Shown: positions 9,630 through 20,939 of the stretch, in pieces
How positions within the stretch are numbered: the stretch's first letter is position 1
Layout of the letters: each line of letters starts with the position of its first letter
Source of the DNA: Laburnicola sp. R22_1
Taxonomy: Eukaryota > Ascomycota > Dothideomycetes > Pleosporales > Didymosphaeriaceae
DNA: 64,000 bases
Direction: 5' to 3'
Assembly: GCA_014281115.1 (NCBI GenBank)
Contig: JACONQ010000019.1
Coordinates: forward strand, 1-64,000
Translations under genes and position numbers: made by a program
Notes under the pieces: generated by a model
The model's input: the letters and a program-made list of their open reading frames with translations, nothing else
Told to the model about the DNA's origin: nothing
Databases searched by the model: none

Positions 9630-12600
9630 ATTAAGAGTCTTACTGCCTTAATCGATACTAAAATGGCTGCACTACCCTAGCGTGACCTAATAGTAACCCT
9701 TTAAGACCACACCAACTATAGGGTATGGATAATGCAGCTCTAGTCTAGATATATCGCATATCGCATCTAGCCAAAAGTCGATCCTACGTCGAATATCCTA
9801 ATAAAATCTAAACCTATAGCTCTAAGGGCGCCGCTAATTAATAGGTATACTCTAGTAGCGAACGTTAGTATTCTAATAAGGCAGTCTAAACTGTTAGTAG
9901 TAGGACTTAAGGCGTTTAAAAAAGATCTTAAGTATTATAAGATTCTTGCTAAGTAGTATAAGAATAATTAATATAATTTTAAAAAGGAGTAAACAAGCCT
10001 CTAGCAAATTATTATTTATATTTAGGCTACTGTTAGCCCACATCTTTAGCGCACTTGCTGCCTCCTAGATTAACTACTAAGATAGTGGATTACAAACCTC
10101 AAAGCTATAGTTAGTGTTAACGAACGATTTGAGAGAGAACAAGCCCGCGACTAATACCTTACATCCCTTAGACCGATAAGAAACGCGTTAAATTAGAACA
10201 TATGGCTTGCTAAATATAATTAAGCAGCTATAGAAGCGGAGACAAGTAATATCTCTAAGATAACACAGATTAATATAATTATAAAGGACTTTCTAACTAC
10301 CGTAAATAAAGTTGCGCCCAATTAGTCTATAACCTTTTAGAATAGCGATAACTAGAAAACGCTATATAAGATATTCTTTACACGAGTTGCTCTAAACAAT
10401 AAAGTAGTCACCTTAATTAAAAAACCTAATCTCGCTTACCTTAAAGCGTATGGCTGCAAAGCGTTCGTAATAACGGATAATACACATCGAGGTAAATTAA
10501 GACTATAACGCCTAGACCTAAAGGCTTGGATTAGTTACCTAGTAGAATACTAGTTCTTAAATATCTATTAAATTTGGATACTGTTACTTGCTAAGGTGAT
10601 AAGCACCCGCGATATTATCTTTAATAAACAAACTGTCTTTAGTAGTAAAACTAAGGACCTTATAAATAACCTTATACATAGTACACTAGAGGAAATTGCC
10701 ATATACGTAAGAATAATTGAACTCCTAACACTAAGTTATTAACTAGAGATAGAGTTTTTCTATAAAGACGACACTATTAGAGGCTTATTAAATCCCCAAG
10801 GCAAAGTAGACCCACTAGGCTACTACTAAGGAGTGAAGATTAGGGATAACTATCTAACTCCTCTAACTACACTACTACCTGCAGTATTACTTGCGCAGTT
10901 AATAGCTGGAAATAAATTAGAAATAAACCTAAAAGGGTTATCTAAAACTATCCCCTAGGCAGCCGCCTTTATGGTAGGAACTTAAGCTGGCCATATTAGG
11001 AAATATAGAGGGGATGTTATAGACAAGGCTAAGATAATAAGAATGCTCGCCAAAGGCTTAAAGCCCTATTAAAGTCAACTCCCACCTCTGCCAACGTGCC
11101 GTACTAAGCTTAAGGATTACCTAATAGGCGAATTGTTTAAAGAAGTAAAGCGGGATTACCTTATAAGCTATAAACAAATAAAATTATAGTTAGAAGTACT
11201 AATAAAGAAGATTAAACTAATAGGATAATAGATCCTTAACTATATGTGGGTATATACCTACAAGCTTAACAAACACTATCGCTTACTAAAGTGTAAGGCA
11301 CGGCTAGTTGTCCGGGGCAATTAATAATAGAATATTACCTCTTAAGACACTTATGCAGCCACGCTTGCCAGTAGGTTATTCTGAATGCTAGTGGCAATAG
11401 CAGCTTACTATAATATAGAGCTTAAGTAATACGACGTTATAAACGCTTTTGTTTATATAAGTATGGACCAAGAGGTATATATAAGAATGCCCTATGGCTA
11501 TTAGAAGTCTAGAATAATACTTTAAGTTAATAAGGCTTTATATAGTCTTTAGATCTTACTACTCCTCTGGTAGAAAGAGTTTACCTTAACACTTAAAGCT
11601 CTAGGTTTCTAGATAGTGCCTTATAAGCCATACTACCTTCTTAAAGACGGAATTATTATCTTCTTCTATGTTGACAATATTATCTTAGCTTTTTACAAGC
11701 AGAAAGAGGAAGAAGCCTAATAAGCGATTAAGCGCCTATAAGAAAAATACACCTTAAGTAGAGGAAATAACCTTTAGTGGTTCCTTAGTATAGAGATTAT
11801 TAGAGATTAAAAGACTAGGATAATTTAACTCTCTTAGGCTGCCTACTTAGACAAGATTAGTCGATTAGTTAATAAGAGAGATATTTGACACGACACCCTA
11901 ATAGTAGCTATTAAGCTGAAACTATAAGATAGCTTAGTAATACCCTTAGAAATTAATAAATACTAACGCAAGATCGGATCGCTTTTGTTCGCGGTAGTAA
12001 TAACTTAACTGGACATAGCCTTTGCAACCTTAAGGCTAGCTCGATTTCTATTAAATCTAGGCTTGGAATATTACAATGCCGCTAATTAAGTACTACTATA
12101 CTTATTAAGCACTAGATAGAGAGCACTACAGCTTAGAGGAGGCAACTGCCTTTAAGTAGCCAGCAATGCCTTATTTGCTAACAACACACTAGATAGAAAG
12201 AGTTTGTAAGGATACACTATTAAGCTATTTAATAGACTTATTACCTAGAAAGTAAGTAAATAAGACACTATCACAACTTCGACAACTAAAGTAGAGCTTC
12301 TCGCCTTATCGCAAGTGGCTAAGGAAGCAATCTTTATATTAAGACTACTAGACGAACTGCAGATTAAACTACGCTTATTGTTAATTACTGTCTAATGCGA
12401 TAATAAGCAAACTATTTGACTAGTCACTAAGGAGATATCTAGACTTTAGACTAAACTACGACACGTCGACATTTATAATCACTAGTTAAGATAGGAAGTC
12501 TCTACTAGAAAGATTAAGGTAAAGTACGTACAATTGGCAGAAATGATCGCCGACGGCTTTACAAAGGTCCTCCTAGTCAATAAGTGGAAAGGGTTTCTAA

Positions 12601-12748
12601 CCCAACTTGGGCTAGTTAAGATAACAGAACGCAAAGTAGCGAATAAAGCACCTCTTAAGGAAATTCAAGGGCACCTTAATAACCTTACTTTAGGATAATA
12701 GGCTGCTAAATAATTTAGCTTGCAAGGATCTTCTAAGCTAAGAGTGTG

Positions 12749-12934
12749 TGTTAGATATGTAGCTGTTAGATAGAATAAGCGCGTTGAGGTTGAATCTATA
12801 CAATAAAGCAGGGACTACCTGGCTTAGCACACTAGCGAAGAAGTCAGAACTAGCTGAACATAGTGGACACAAACACAATACAATTATTATTATCTATTAA
12901 GGCGCATTATCGCATTTAACCATTAAATCTGATA
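12749..12934 (+). repeat. 3' LTR of the nested copia
   Basis: 186 bp, preceded by the purine-rich stretch AAGCTAAGAGTG that would prime plus-strand synthesis. It keeps more CpA/TpG than the 5' copy, so the two LTRs were mutated unequally. Confidence 0.85.
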
Positions 12935-13377
12935 ATTCTATAGCGCGTTTACTACCTCTACTAGTAGTTTTAGCAGCTCTAGAGATAGGCATAATAGACT
13001 ATAAGATAGTAAAAGAGGTAGTAAAGTACTAGAGTAGGCACTAGAATAGGCGTTATAAAGTAATAAGTACGTAGTAAGTTTAAACAAACGCGCGAAATTA
13101 GGTAGCTAGAGCTAACTAAGCTAATCTTAACACTAGAAAACTATCGCGAAATCGCTTTTACTAGTAACTTGAAAACCTTACAAAAATTAACTCTAAGACA
13201 GCCCAAACACCTAAGTTATTTAAGTTTACTAAGTAAGTTTTCTATTAAAACTTAAATTGCTTGGTAAATTTGTATAAGCGAACTTAGCTTGCTTAAATTG
13301 GTTATTACCTAAGTTTAACAAGCAAGGCTTGCAAGTTACTTGCTTGTTGACAAGTCTAGTCAAGGGCCATTATCCAA

Positions 13378-14918
13378 ATGGACTGCAAATCTATCGGAAA
13401 AGCTAATCCAGATGTCGCGGGCACAGGGTTGTGTGGGAAGCGCGCCCTGATTCTGATGCAGAGGAGCTAATATACAGAGTAGATTCTAGCGGCTTTTGCT
13501 GTTCAATCATTGATTGCGGTGATTACGTCGGGCTATACGTGGATCCTGTCGTTGGAGATTGAACAGAGAAAGAAGCAAGTAGAGCCGGATCAGCCTGGGG
13601 CAGCTAGGGTGGAGGCGCTAAGGGTACGTTGCAATGCCTTGATTGATATAATTCCGGGCTTTCGTGCAGTGAGGAATCTGTACAAAGAAAGAGATCAGCG
13701 TGGCTTTCCAGGCTTTTCCGCGATAAAAGCTTGGTTGGTCGGAAAGCAGCCGGAGCAATCGGGACATCGTAATCGAGCATCTGGTGGTGAGAACGAGGGC
13801 AGGACGATTATTGATGATGCGGTTACGCCAACAACAAGGAGGTTGGCGTTTGCGAATCGGATTCTGATAGCTGGAAGTGATACCCAGACATTCACAGGTA
13901 GACCGATCTGTAGCAACATTTTTGGAGCTGCTCAGCTTACATGGGTAGGTATTGCCTTATTGATAAGCGCTCTCATCCAGTCCAAAACTTTGACTTTGTA
14001 CCACATGCACATACTTTACGACACCAGCAGCCTCGTAATGTGAGTCGCCATATTGTTACTCGTCACGCAAAGGGCGTAATAAGTCGTCGACTCTGACAAC
14101 CCTTAGTGTCTCCAACTGTGCTGCAAGCCACCGCGTCTTCCTTCACCCATCCAAAGGCCGCATCCGCCTTGCCCTAATGACGATTTGGTTCGTGCTCTTT
14201 GTGACCTACATGAGCGTCTTCACGTCGCGGCTGCAGAAATGGGACACCGAGATGCCCTTCCACTGCTACAAAACGAGGTTGATTTCGCGTCCAGGTGACG
14301 CGCACCCCCTCGTCGATAACATATATGTCGGACTCACCTACGCCGTAATCCTTGCTCTCCAGACAAACGCGAAGTTTCGAAAGATGCTTCTGTGGCAACA
14401 AAGGGAGGTTATGGGATGGCGGAATTTATTTCGGGGAAATTCAAGGTTCGAGGCCGAAGCAGCCAGGGTGTCTGCACTGGATTGGTCACAAGCGACTGTG
14501 CAGTATGTCTTCTCTCACAGTAAGCTTTTAGGCATGAATAGTATGGATGTCCAGTATACGATCCTGGCGATAGCGCTGGTGCAGTGCCCGTTGCATATAT
14601 ACTCGATCTTCGCTTTACGGGTTGCGAATGAGCGGTTCTTGGACGGAGGGAACGAGGAAGCACAATGGGGGTTCGGGCAGATTGCGGCAGTGGTGTTGCT
14701 GGGTGGGAATGTTTTGCAGATTGTAGATGGGGTTGCTGGTAGGAGATTTCTCTCTTTTTCTCTTTGGATTTTACGCTTTGATGCCTAAGCTAATTCAATT
14801 AGAATATCATGCGGAGGAAGCTTTTAAGAAGCATAGGCTCGACGAGGAGGCTTCTCCTAGAGTAGATCGGAAAGTTGGCCAGGATGTGATACTAAATCCA
14901 GTGGCTAGTGGTGGATAA
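13378..14918 (+). pseudogene. Fungal multi-pass membrane protein of unknown function, N-terminus broken
   Basis: The protein belongs to a widespread fungal family of integral membrane proteins without assigned function, recognised from LTLYHMHILYDTSS, EMPFHCYKTRLI, HPLVDNIYVGLTY, CPLHIYSIFALR and WGFGQIAAVVLL. A family-like start MDCKSIGKANPDVAG begins at 13378, but two in-frame stops follow (TAA about 13468, TAG about 13480) before the first membrane segment ILAAFAVQSLIAVI. I could not place an intron that removes them in frame. From there the gene is regular: exon to 14039; intron 14040-14106 (GTGAGT, CTGAC, TTAG); exon 14107-14738; intron 14739-14802 (GTAGGA, GCTAAT, TTAG); last exon 14803-14918. 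About six or seven hydrophobic segments are visible. The hAT terminus lies 20 bp before the start codon, so promoter loss and leaking RIP may both have contributed. A sequencing error or unusual splicing at the front remains possible. Confidence 0.65.
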
Positions 14919-15122
14919 TAGTTCGTTAATAGAAGACAAACAAGTACCCAATATCACAAGAAGTCCACAGTTACTTGGTAGCCTGCCCACGAGCTCAAAT
15001 CTGCCAAATCTATATTGGGGTCTAACATAATCCTAGAATAGTTATTCTATGTTTTAAATACGTCTTATATGCCTACTGTGCCTATTCTCGAATGTGCAGT
15101 TTAGATTAATTCCACTTCCCAT
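14919..15122. other. Intergenic, no supported gene
   Basis: AT-richer spacer after the membrane-protein gene. No coding or RNA feature is visible. Confidence 0.5.
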
Positions 15123-15329
15123 TCAACTCGACAACATCAAATCAGCTACCGTGCCATCTACCGGCGTTTGCAGCCCCAAGTCTCTAGCATTAGATTCGTC
15201 GGAAAAATGGTCGTGAAGTCGAAGGAGCGGATAGTCACCAGCAGCTAAAGTAATTTCCCTGGCGTACATTGGTCCGCCCAATGCTGATATGCGCGATGGT
15301 GGGAACAACGCGATAACGTAGCAACACAA
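15123..15329 (-). pseudogene. Possible gene fragment, unidentified
   Basis: A 68-codon frame ends in protein-like sequence (SRISALGGPMYAREITLAAGDYPLLRLHDHF then ARDLGLQ) with ordinary codon use. There is no family I can name and no upstream exon with clear splice sites. It may be the C-terminal scrap of a lost gene or chance. It lies between two genes, with 200 bp to the 3' end of the alpha/beta-hydrolase. Confidence 0.25.
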
Positions 15330-15530
15330 CAGTGGTCCAGGGAACGATCAACCACCAATGTAACGTCCCGACAAGTCTACAATTCTACGATGACCTGGGT
15401 GTTCACAGTCGAATCTATAGATGCTAACATTATAGTATGGGGAGAGAAAGGAACGAGGTAAACGCACGTGCACGAGACTGGCTTAGAATTGACTGTTGTC
15501 CTGCATACAACTCCCATCAAGGTACACTCA

Positions 15531-16649
15531 CTACGAATATACCTGTTCCATCAGCCACACAGCAATTCCTGCGTGCATTCGCTCAGTTTTTTCTCGCATA
15601 AGCTTCCCACCCTCACCACCTTCTGGTTTGTTGAACCCATGTTTGGCAGCTTCTATAAGCTCCCACCTGATGCCTCCCTTTTTCCATCCTACTCTTCCGT
15701 CCGGAAGCGGTGTCTTGTCTCCAGCCTCTCCCGCCGCCAAATTTTCGGCCATCGTCTCCGCCTCTCGGCATAGCATGTCGAACTCGCAGCCCAAGATTGA
15801 TATCTTCTCCGGCAAGTCCTCCCTCTTTGCGAAGATGGGCGATAAGAGCGCATCTGTACAATCAACCCCGGGTTCCAGATACCCAGTGTTGAACATGGCC
15901 GACAGCCGATGCAATATATCCTTCCCATCTGGGGCGAGCGTCTGGCGGGCGATCTTCTCGTTACTTGGGATGGAAAAGTCAACGATTGGATAGTATGCCG
16001 CGACTCCCTTGACGCGACCCTTGACACCTGGCAATTGTGTTGCTGTAAGGGCCAAATTCCCACCGGCGGAGTAACCGGCGACTGCGACGCGTGATTTGTC
16101 GACGGGGAGGCTCTCGTCGTCAAGAACAGCCTTTATGGCGGTTGCACAATCCTTCGGCGCGACTGGAAATTTGAATCGCGGCCCTAATCGGTATGGGATA
16201 CTGACGACACAGATACCATAGGTGTGCGCGAGTATTAGGTTGTCGCCATCATCGAGCAGAGGCTCTCCGAGGCAGAAACCGCCACCATGGATGTCAATGA
16301 GCAGAGGCAGAGGCGCGTCTCCGGGCTTATATGACCTGGGGATAAACACGCGGGACTCCATGGATGGGACTGGACCGTAACATCTCGTAAAGGTAGGTTT
16401 CTGGTGTGGTGGGAGACGCGCGATGGAGCGACGATGTATGAAGGCGTAAGCGCTGAAAACGAACTTGATGAGCCATAGCTGGGCAACAAGGCGCATACGA
16501 GTGAACGAAGAGGGTGTGCTTGCTGTGATTGGATTACTTGGTGGTTCCATCTCTTCGACTTTTCTAGTGCATTCTGTTGTTGTATAATGGTAGTTCGCAC
16601 GCCTGTTCAAGTAGTTTATATCGCTGCTAGTTTTGTTGCCGAGGTCCAA
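15531..16649 (-). CDS. Alpha/beta-hydrolase of the hormone-sensitive-lipase/arylacetamide-deacetylase type
   Basis: Single-exon gene, up to 372 residues. Oxyanion-hole motif HGGG at 121-124, nucleophile elbow GYSAGG with Ser194, catalytic Asp291 in GCEFDML, and His337 in AAKHGFN. The triad is complete, so it should hydrolyse short-chain carboxylic esters or amides; the true substrate cannot be read from sequence. A hydrophobic stretch at 54-72 (LVAQLWLIKFVFSAYAFI) suggests an N-terminal membrane anchor. Met34 (ATG at 16550) is a plausible alternative start, because the first 33 residues look unlike protein and lie next to a 14-bp tandem repeat at 16643-16703. The gene is an intact island between a broken membrane-protein gene and a RIP-degraded repeat block. 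Confidence 0.88.
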   Translation of the reverse strand: MDLGNKTSSDINYLNRRANYHYTTTECTRKVEEMEPPSNPITASTPSSFTRMRLVAQLWLIKFVFSAYAFIHRRSIARLPPHQKPTFTRCYGPVPSMESRVFIPRSYKPGDAPLPLLIDIHGGGFCLGEPLLDDGDNLILAHTYGICVVSIPYRLGPRFKFPVAPKDCATAIKAVLDDESLPVDKSRVAVAGYSAGGNLALTATQLPGVKGRVKGVAAYYPIVDFSIPSNEKIARQTLAPDGKDILHRLSAMFNTGYLEPGVDCTDALLSPIFAKREDLPEKISILGCEFDMLCREAETMAENLAAGEAGDKTPLPDGRVGWKKGGIRWELIEAAKHGFNKPEGGEGGKLMREKTERMHAGIAVWLMEQVYS

Positions 16650-16703
16650 AATCAGTGGTCCGAAATCAGTGGTCCAAAATTAGTGTTCCGAAATCAGTGG
16701 TCC
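16643..16703. repeat. 14-bp tandem repeat, about 4.4 units
   Basis: Units of the form GGTCCRAAATYAGT (16643-16656, 16657-16670, 16671-16684, 16685-16698, then a partial unit). The array lies at the 5' end of the hydrolase gene and 50-100 bp before the start of RIP-type sequence. Unit differences include C/T and G/A changes. Confidence 0.85.
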
Positions 16704-18376
16704 GTGAACTATGGATGACTCACTCTGGCTCGTGCTGGGAGGCGGGGTGCCGAAGATGCGCGCGTTATTAACTTCGCTCGGCTCTCCTCACCCCCCCGAA
16801 ACTCACCTAAAATTAACTTTAATAGCTAATTTAATAGCTCCCTACTTAGCTAACCCTACTAGTATAAAATGCCTACTACACACCCTAGTTACTAGTAAAA
16901 ATAGCTTCTTTACTATATACTATATATTAGGAAAAATTTTAAGCGCGCGTGCGCACCTATAGCACCTAGGCGGCTCTACGCATGCCTACGCACTAAGAGG
17001 CTAAGCGCTCTTCTATAGTTACTTAGCCTACTACCTTAGAGTTCTAGGTCTATGTTTTTACTAAGCCAGAAGTATATATAAGTCTAGCTAGAGTTATTAT
17101 TAAACTTTATTAAATTTATAAGTTTACTTAGGCAACTCTAATCTTTTAGTCTAAAGCCTCTTATATTAAATTTAATTAACCTTTTATAATAGAGAAGCTT
17201 ATAAAATAGCTCTAATATACTAAGAATAACCTTATAAATAAATACATAATTAAGTTTAATACTAAGATCTCTTAACTCTATAAAATAAATATATAGTTAA
17301 ATTAAATACTAAGGTTCCTTAACTCTATAAATAAATATATAGTTAAGTTAGATATTAAAATTCCTTAACTCTATAAATAAATATATAGTTAAATTAAATA
17401 TTAAGATTTTTTAACTTTATAAAATAAATATAAGTATAATAGAGAAAACACTAGAGTCTTTCTATAAAAGAGAAAATATTCTTATTCTTTATCTAGTATA
17501 ATAAGGTACTAAACTCTAATAGTAAGAAGCTATAAAAGTAAATATTACTATTAATCTTACTAAGAAACTATATATAGAAGGTTATAATAAGATAAAGTAT
17601 ATATAAAAATTAAGCTAGTTTACTAGTATTTATAAAACTAAAGATTAATAGAATCTTAAGGACTTCTTTAAAAAGAAAAGAGGCTAAGAATATAAAAGAA
17701 GGTGCCTTTTAAAATACACTAATATAAATTATAGGCTATCTTACTAGCTTAAAGTAACTTTAAGTTATATTAGTAGCTTAATAAAATATTAGTAAATAGC
17801 TCTAGGCCTTACTAAAAGTAATTACTAATTAACTTTCCTAATTAAAGTAATACACTAAAGTAAAAACTATGCTTTTAGTCTCCTTTTAAATAATAGTAGT
17901 AATACTAGCGTCTAGCAAAGCGTTACTAAAGCGCTAGCACCCCAAACTCTCTAATCTAGAGTTATTCTCTAGAAGCTATTAGAATTACTAATATTAGAAA
18001 TATATAATAAAGGCTAAAATCTATAAAGATTATCTTCTTTTAGAAAACGCAGTTAATTATATTATAAGTAGGCTAATAGGTAAGGTAGTAGATATTATAC
18101 TAGCCTTTATAGAAAAATAAACCTATTCTAAAAATAAATTCTAGAGTTTTTTAAATATAAGCTTTTATAATAAGTTAGTAGAGAAGTAAGTATAAAATAG
18201 GCTATTTCTTAGCTAATAGGGTAAAACCCTACTACCTAAGTTTAATGCTAACTTTATACGCCTAGCTACTAAGGCTAATAAAAATAATTAGAAGAACTTA
18301 AAGAATATTTACTAGAGAGCTTTATATATAAACTTATAGGATAGACTAATTATACTAGAGATTTCTAAATACTAGA
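16704..18376 (+). repeat. RIP-degraded repeat relic, unclassified
   Basis: From about 16780 the sequence becomes TpA-rich and stop-filled. A block at about 16927-16995 (TATTAGGAAAAATTTTAAG then GCGCGYGTGYGCACCTATAG) is repeated at 35051-35125, so it is part of a dispersed family. Short tandem forms of a TAAATATATAGTTAAATTA-like motif recur at about 17280-17400. Between about 17500 and 18370 the plus strand shows broken protein-like stretches, possibly gag, too degraded to assign. Confidence 0.5.
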
Positions 18377-18665
18377 TATAAGGATAGTATATAGCCTTAT
18401 AGGGCAAATCTCTCTAAAATAGCTAGAATAATTAAAAGAGCTAGTTAAATTAAGACTATTCTAAGATAGTGGATAAGAATGAGACGTAGGAGACCCTTTC
18501 TTATATAGAGGGCGACGTAGAGCATAGGTCCACACTAGCCACACGCTAATACTAACTAGGAAAGGCGCCTTTAGAAAGGTAAAAGGCATAAATAGAGGAA
18601 ATAGGATATAAAAGAAAGATAATAGAGTATACTTAGTAGGGAGGCCACTATAGAACTATTTTATA
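18377..18665 (+). repeat. LTR-like repeat, second copy of the 31380-31657 solo LTR
   Basis: About 290 bp aligning by eye along its whole length with 31380-31657, sharing for example the GGAAAGGCGCCTT and GAGGGCGACGTAGAGCA/GTGGGCGGCGTAGAGCA blocks. It starts TATAAGGATAG against TGTAAGAGCAG in the better copy. It has more C-to-T type changes than the 31-kb copy. Ends are approximate and no target duplication is visible here. Confidence 0.65.
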
Positions 18666-18736
18666 ACCTCCCTTTTAAGATTTAAAAATAAAAAGGAAAG
18701 TATATAAAAATAGAATATTATAGTAGATTTTTAATA

Positions 18737-20937
18737 ATATATTCTATTAGTAGCCCGGATAGATTAGTCTACTAAATAGTTTTTATTAAGACTACAACAC
18801 TTTACTATAAATTATAATGTCTTAATAACACAACGTATTATTATCTAATTAAGAAGATAGAATTAAGCTTGCCCTTTACGCCTATTAGAATAAGCAAATT
18901 TTAAGCCTATAACGCGCTACTATAGCATATAATATCCTAAAGTCTACACTAAGTAATTAAATTAACAAAATTACCGCCTAAGTAAATATATAATTAGGTA
19001 TGGCAAAGCTTACTACGACTAAAAAGTAGACGCTTATATAGTATATTCTTAACCTAGATTTGCAAGGATTTGTACTCTGGCTAGGTAAGATAGAAGATAT
19101 AGCTAACAAACTACTAGCTACATAACACAAAGACCCTATAGAATAATACTAGACTTAGCGCTTTATAAAGCGCGTACCTAAGCTTAAAATGGCTTTTAAT
19201 TAAGCAAAGAACTAATAGAGAATATAATAGAAAGACCTAGAGATTATAAATACATAGTTTTAGCTAGTAGATAACATAAAAGCCAAGTATAGAGTGTAGG
19301 ATAAAGATATAAAATAGGCTTCTAGATAGAAGTTATTAGCTTAATAAAGATTATAACTAGTTTAAAAAGACATTCTTAACCTACGCTTATTTAGCTAGGC
19401 AACTATAAGTAGGTTATAGTAATTTAAAGTATTTGCGCTACTAGGTATACTACTCTACCCTTTATTATTTATAAAGAACAAGTCTACATCTTAGTGTAGT
19501 ATAAAAAGACTAGTATCTCCTATAATTAGAAGCTCTTAGTCTCTAAGACTAGCTAGACTAATAATAAGCTTAGAGTTGCATAATTAAAGCACTTTAACGC
19601 GTATACAAGGCCGCGCATAGTGGAATTATAGAGGTTACTTATTCTAGACAGCTATAAGAGCCACCACTCCTAGGATTTTAAGAATTATTATCTAGAATAG
19701 AAGATCCTAACACTCTATATACTAGCGCACTTATCTTATATTCTCTAGCCGCTTAATATAGTCTATTTTGCGCCACTAAAGCTAAAGTACTCCTAGCGCA
19801 TATAGGACTTAGCGCGCTAACACATCTTTTATATTAATAAAAAGTGCTTCCTACTAGTCTTTTGCAATGCGTTTTTTAATATATTTACACTAGAAAACTA
19901 TAAGAAAGCCTTTAAGGCCTCTAGGCTTATTTCTTTAAATACGTTAGTAGTAGTAAATTGCCTTAATGTGCGTATTCACACTCCACCTTAGGGTACCCTA
20001 CTAGATACACTATGGAAAGCTAGAACCCTAAATAATACCCTTAAGTTTAGATTCTAGTTAAAGCTTATACGCAACTCTTTTATTTAGTCTTTATCTAATA
20101 CTAAATTAAGCTACTTATAGCTTATAAAGGGTGCTAAACATATACTCTACTATAGTGTACTTTAAGAGACCTATATTAAGAAACTTAAGAAGTAAATTAA
20201 AATTCTAACAAAGCGAAAAACGCGTAAAAGAAAACGCATTTAGAAAGGTAGGACACTAGGCTTTGCTTAGGAAGTAGATTTAGGAGTAAAAAGTCCTTCT
20301 ATTAGGGTAGAGTTATTAAAAAGAGCGCAAGGTATTAGTGAGGAAGAGGTAGGTCCCTTAACACAATACTACTGTAGAAGGTGCGAAGAGCCTAGGCATA
20401 ATACAAGGACCTATTAAATAGATAAAAAAATAGAGGAGGAGTTAGATATTACTCTTAGTAGCTTATTTTTAGATAGTGTTAATAGTAAATTAGAGTGATT
20501 TTATTATAGGTTACTATAAGGCTAAAAATAATAGATTAACTTTATCTTGCAATAGTACGCACTTAGTAACTAAAAATTAGATAAATTACTACTTAAGATA
20601 TAGTATACTTTACTGCAAATTATAATAAGTATACTATATATTACCTATATATAGTATAGTAGATAATATATTATATATTATAGAGAGTCTTATTATAAGT
20701 TCGTACTCCTAAGAAAGACTTCTTAGCTTTACGCGACTACTATAGTCGCGTAAAGGGGCTATATAATATAAAAAGTAGATTAAATAGTAACTTAGTATAT
20801 TATAAGTTATAGTAGGTTATTATAAGTTACTATAAAGTAATGTTAGTAGTGTTCTATAATAAGTTATAAGGGACCTCGAAGTTACTAAAAAAAACTATCC
20901 GGCGGACTAATCTGTCCGGGCTACTAATAGAATATAT
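18737..20937 (+). mobile_element. Pogo/Fot1-type DNA transposon, RIP-degraded
   Basis: Inverted termini of about 50 bp share ATATATTCTATTAGTAGCCC and face each other at 18737 and 20937, flanked by the TA duplication typical of Tc1/mariner-pogo elements (18735-18736 and 20938-20939). The plus strand encodes a DDE transposase with stops. Its front region reads IKLALYAY near 18850, a CENP-B-like DNA-binding part follows (about 18990-19200), and downstream lie the ILTLY and SHILQPLN-type catalytic-core blocks at about 19700-19770. Length 2.2 kb fits the family. Confidence 0.85.
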
Positions 20938-20939
20938 TA

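Larger units (their letters stand above)
9444..12934 (+). mobile_element. Ty1-copia retrotransposon with two 186-bp LTRs, internally deleted, inside the hAT element
   Basis: LTRs at 9444-9629 and 12749-12934 have equal length (186 bp), start TGTTAGATATG and end in CTRATA, a likely RIP form of TGACA-type ends. The flanking 5-bp target duplications are ATCCT (9439-9443) and ATTCT (12935-12939), differing by one C-to-T change. The body is read on the plus strand: a gag-like start near 9663 (MAALPQRDLI, ending at about 10340), integrase C-terminal region at about 10370-10570 (YGCKAFVITDN), reverse transcriptase with a YVDN motif at 11667-11678, and RNase H (SKQDT...TTK and the CDN region) at about 12250-12540. 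Protease and integrase catalytic core appear to be missing, which explains the 3.5-kb length. Stops are numerous, so it cannot move by itself. Confidence 0.9.
6693..13358 (-). mobile_element. hAT-type DNA transposon, RIP-degraded, split by a copia insertion
   Basis: Terminal inverted repeats of about 20 bp match at both ends: AGACTTGTCAACAAGCAAGT from 6694, and its complement ending at 13357. The transposase lies on the minus strand. Its front half is at about 13110-12940 and continues at about 9438 beyond a nested copia element. Its end is near 6900. The diagnostic hAT dimerisation block is readable at about 7190-7040 (YPNLSRLAINVLIIPAS, then CECERLFSKLGDLLE). Further upstream, about 8780-8580, a YPLSKLKLSTFYALI-like stretch matches the family's middle region. 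Many in-frame TAG/TAA codons make it dead. Subterminal regions carry repeated ACTTGCTTG motifs. I found no convincing 8-bp target-site duplication. With the copia removed the element would be about 3.2 kb. Confidence 0.85.

Noticed and set aside
6685..13366. 8-bp target-site duplication for the hAT element
   Set aside because: CCGCTGAG on the left and GTCAAGGG on the right do not match, even allowing for transitions.
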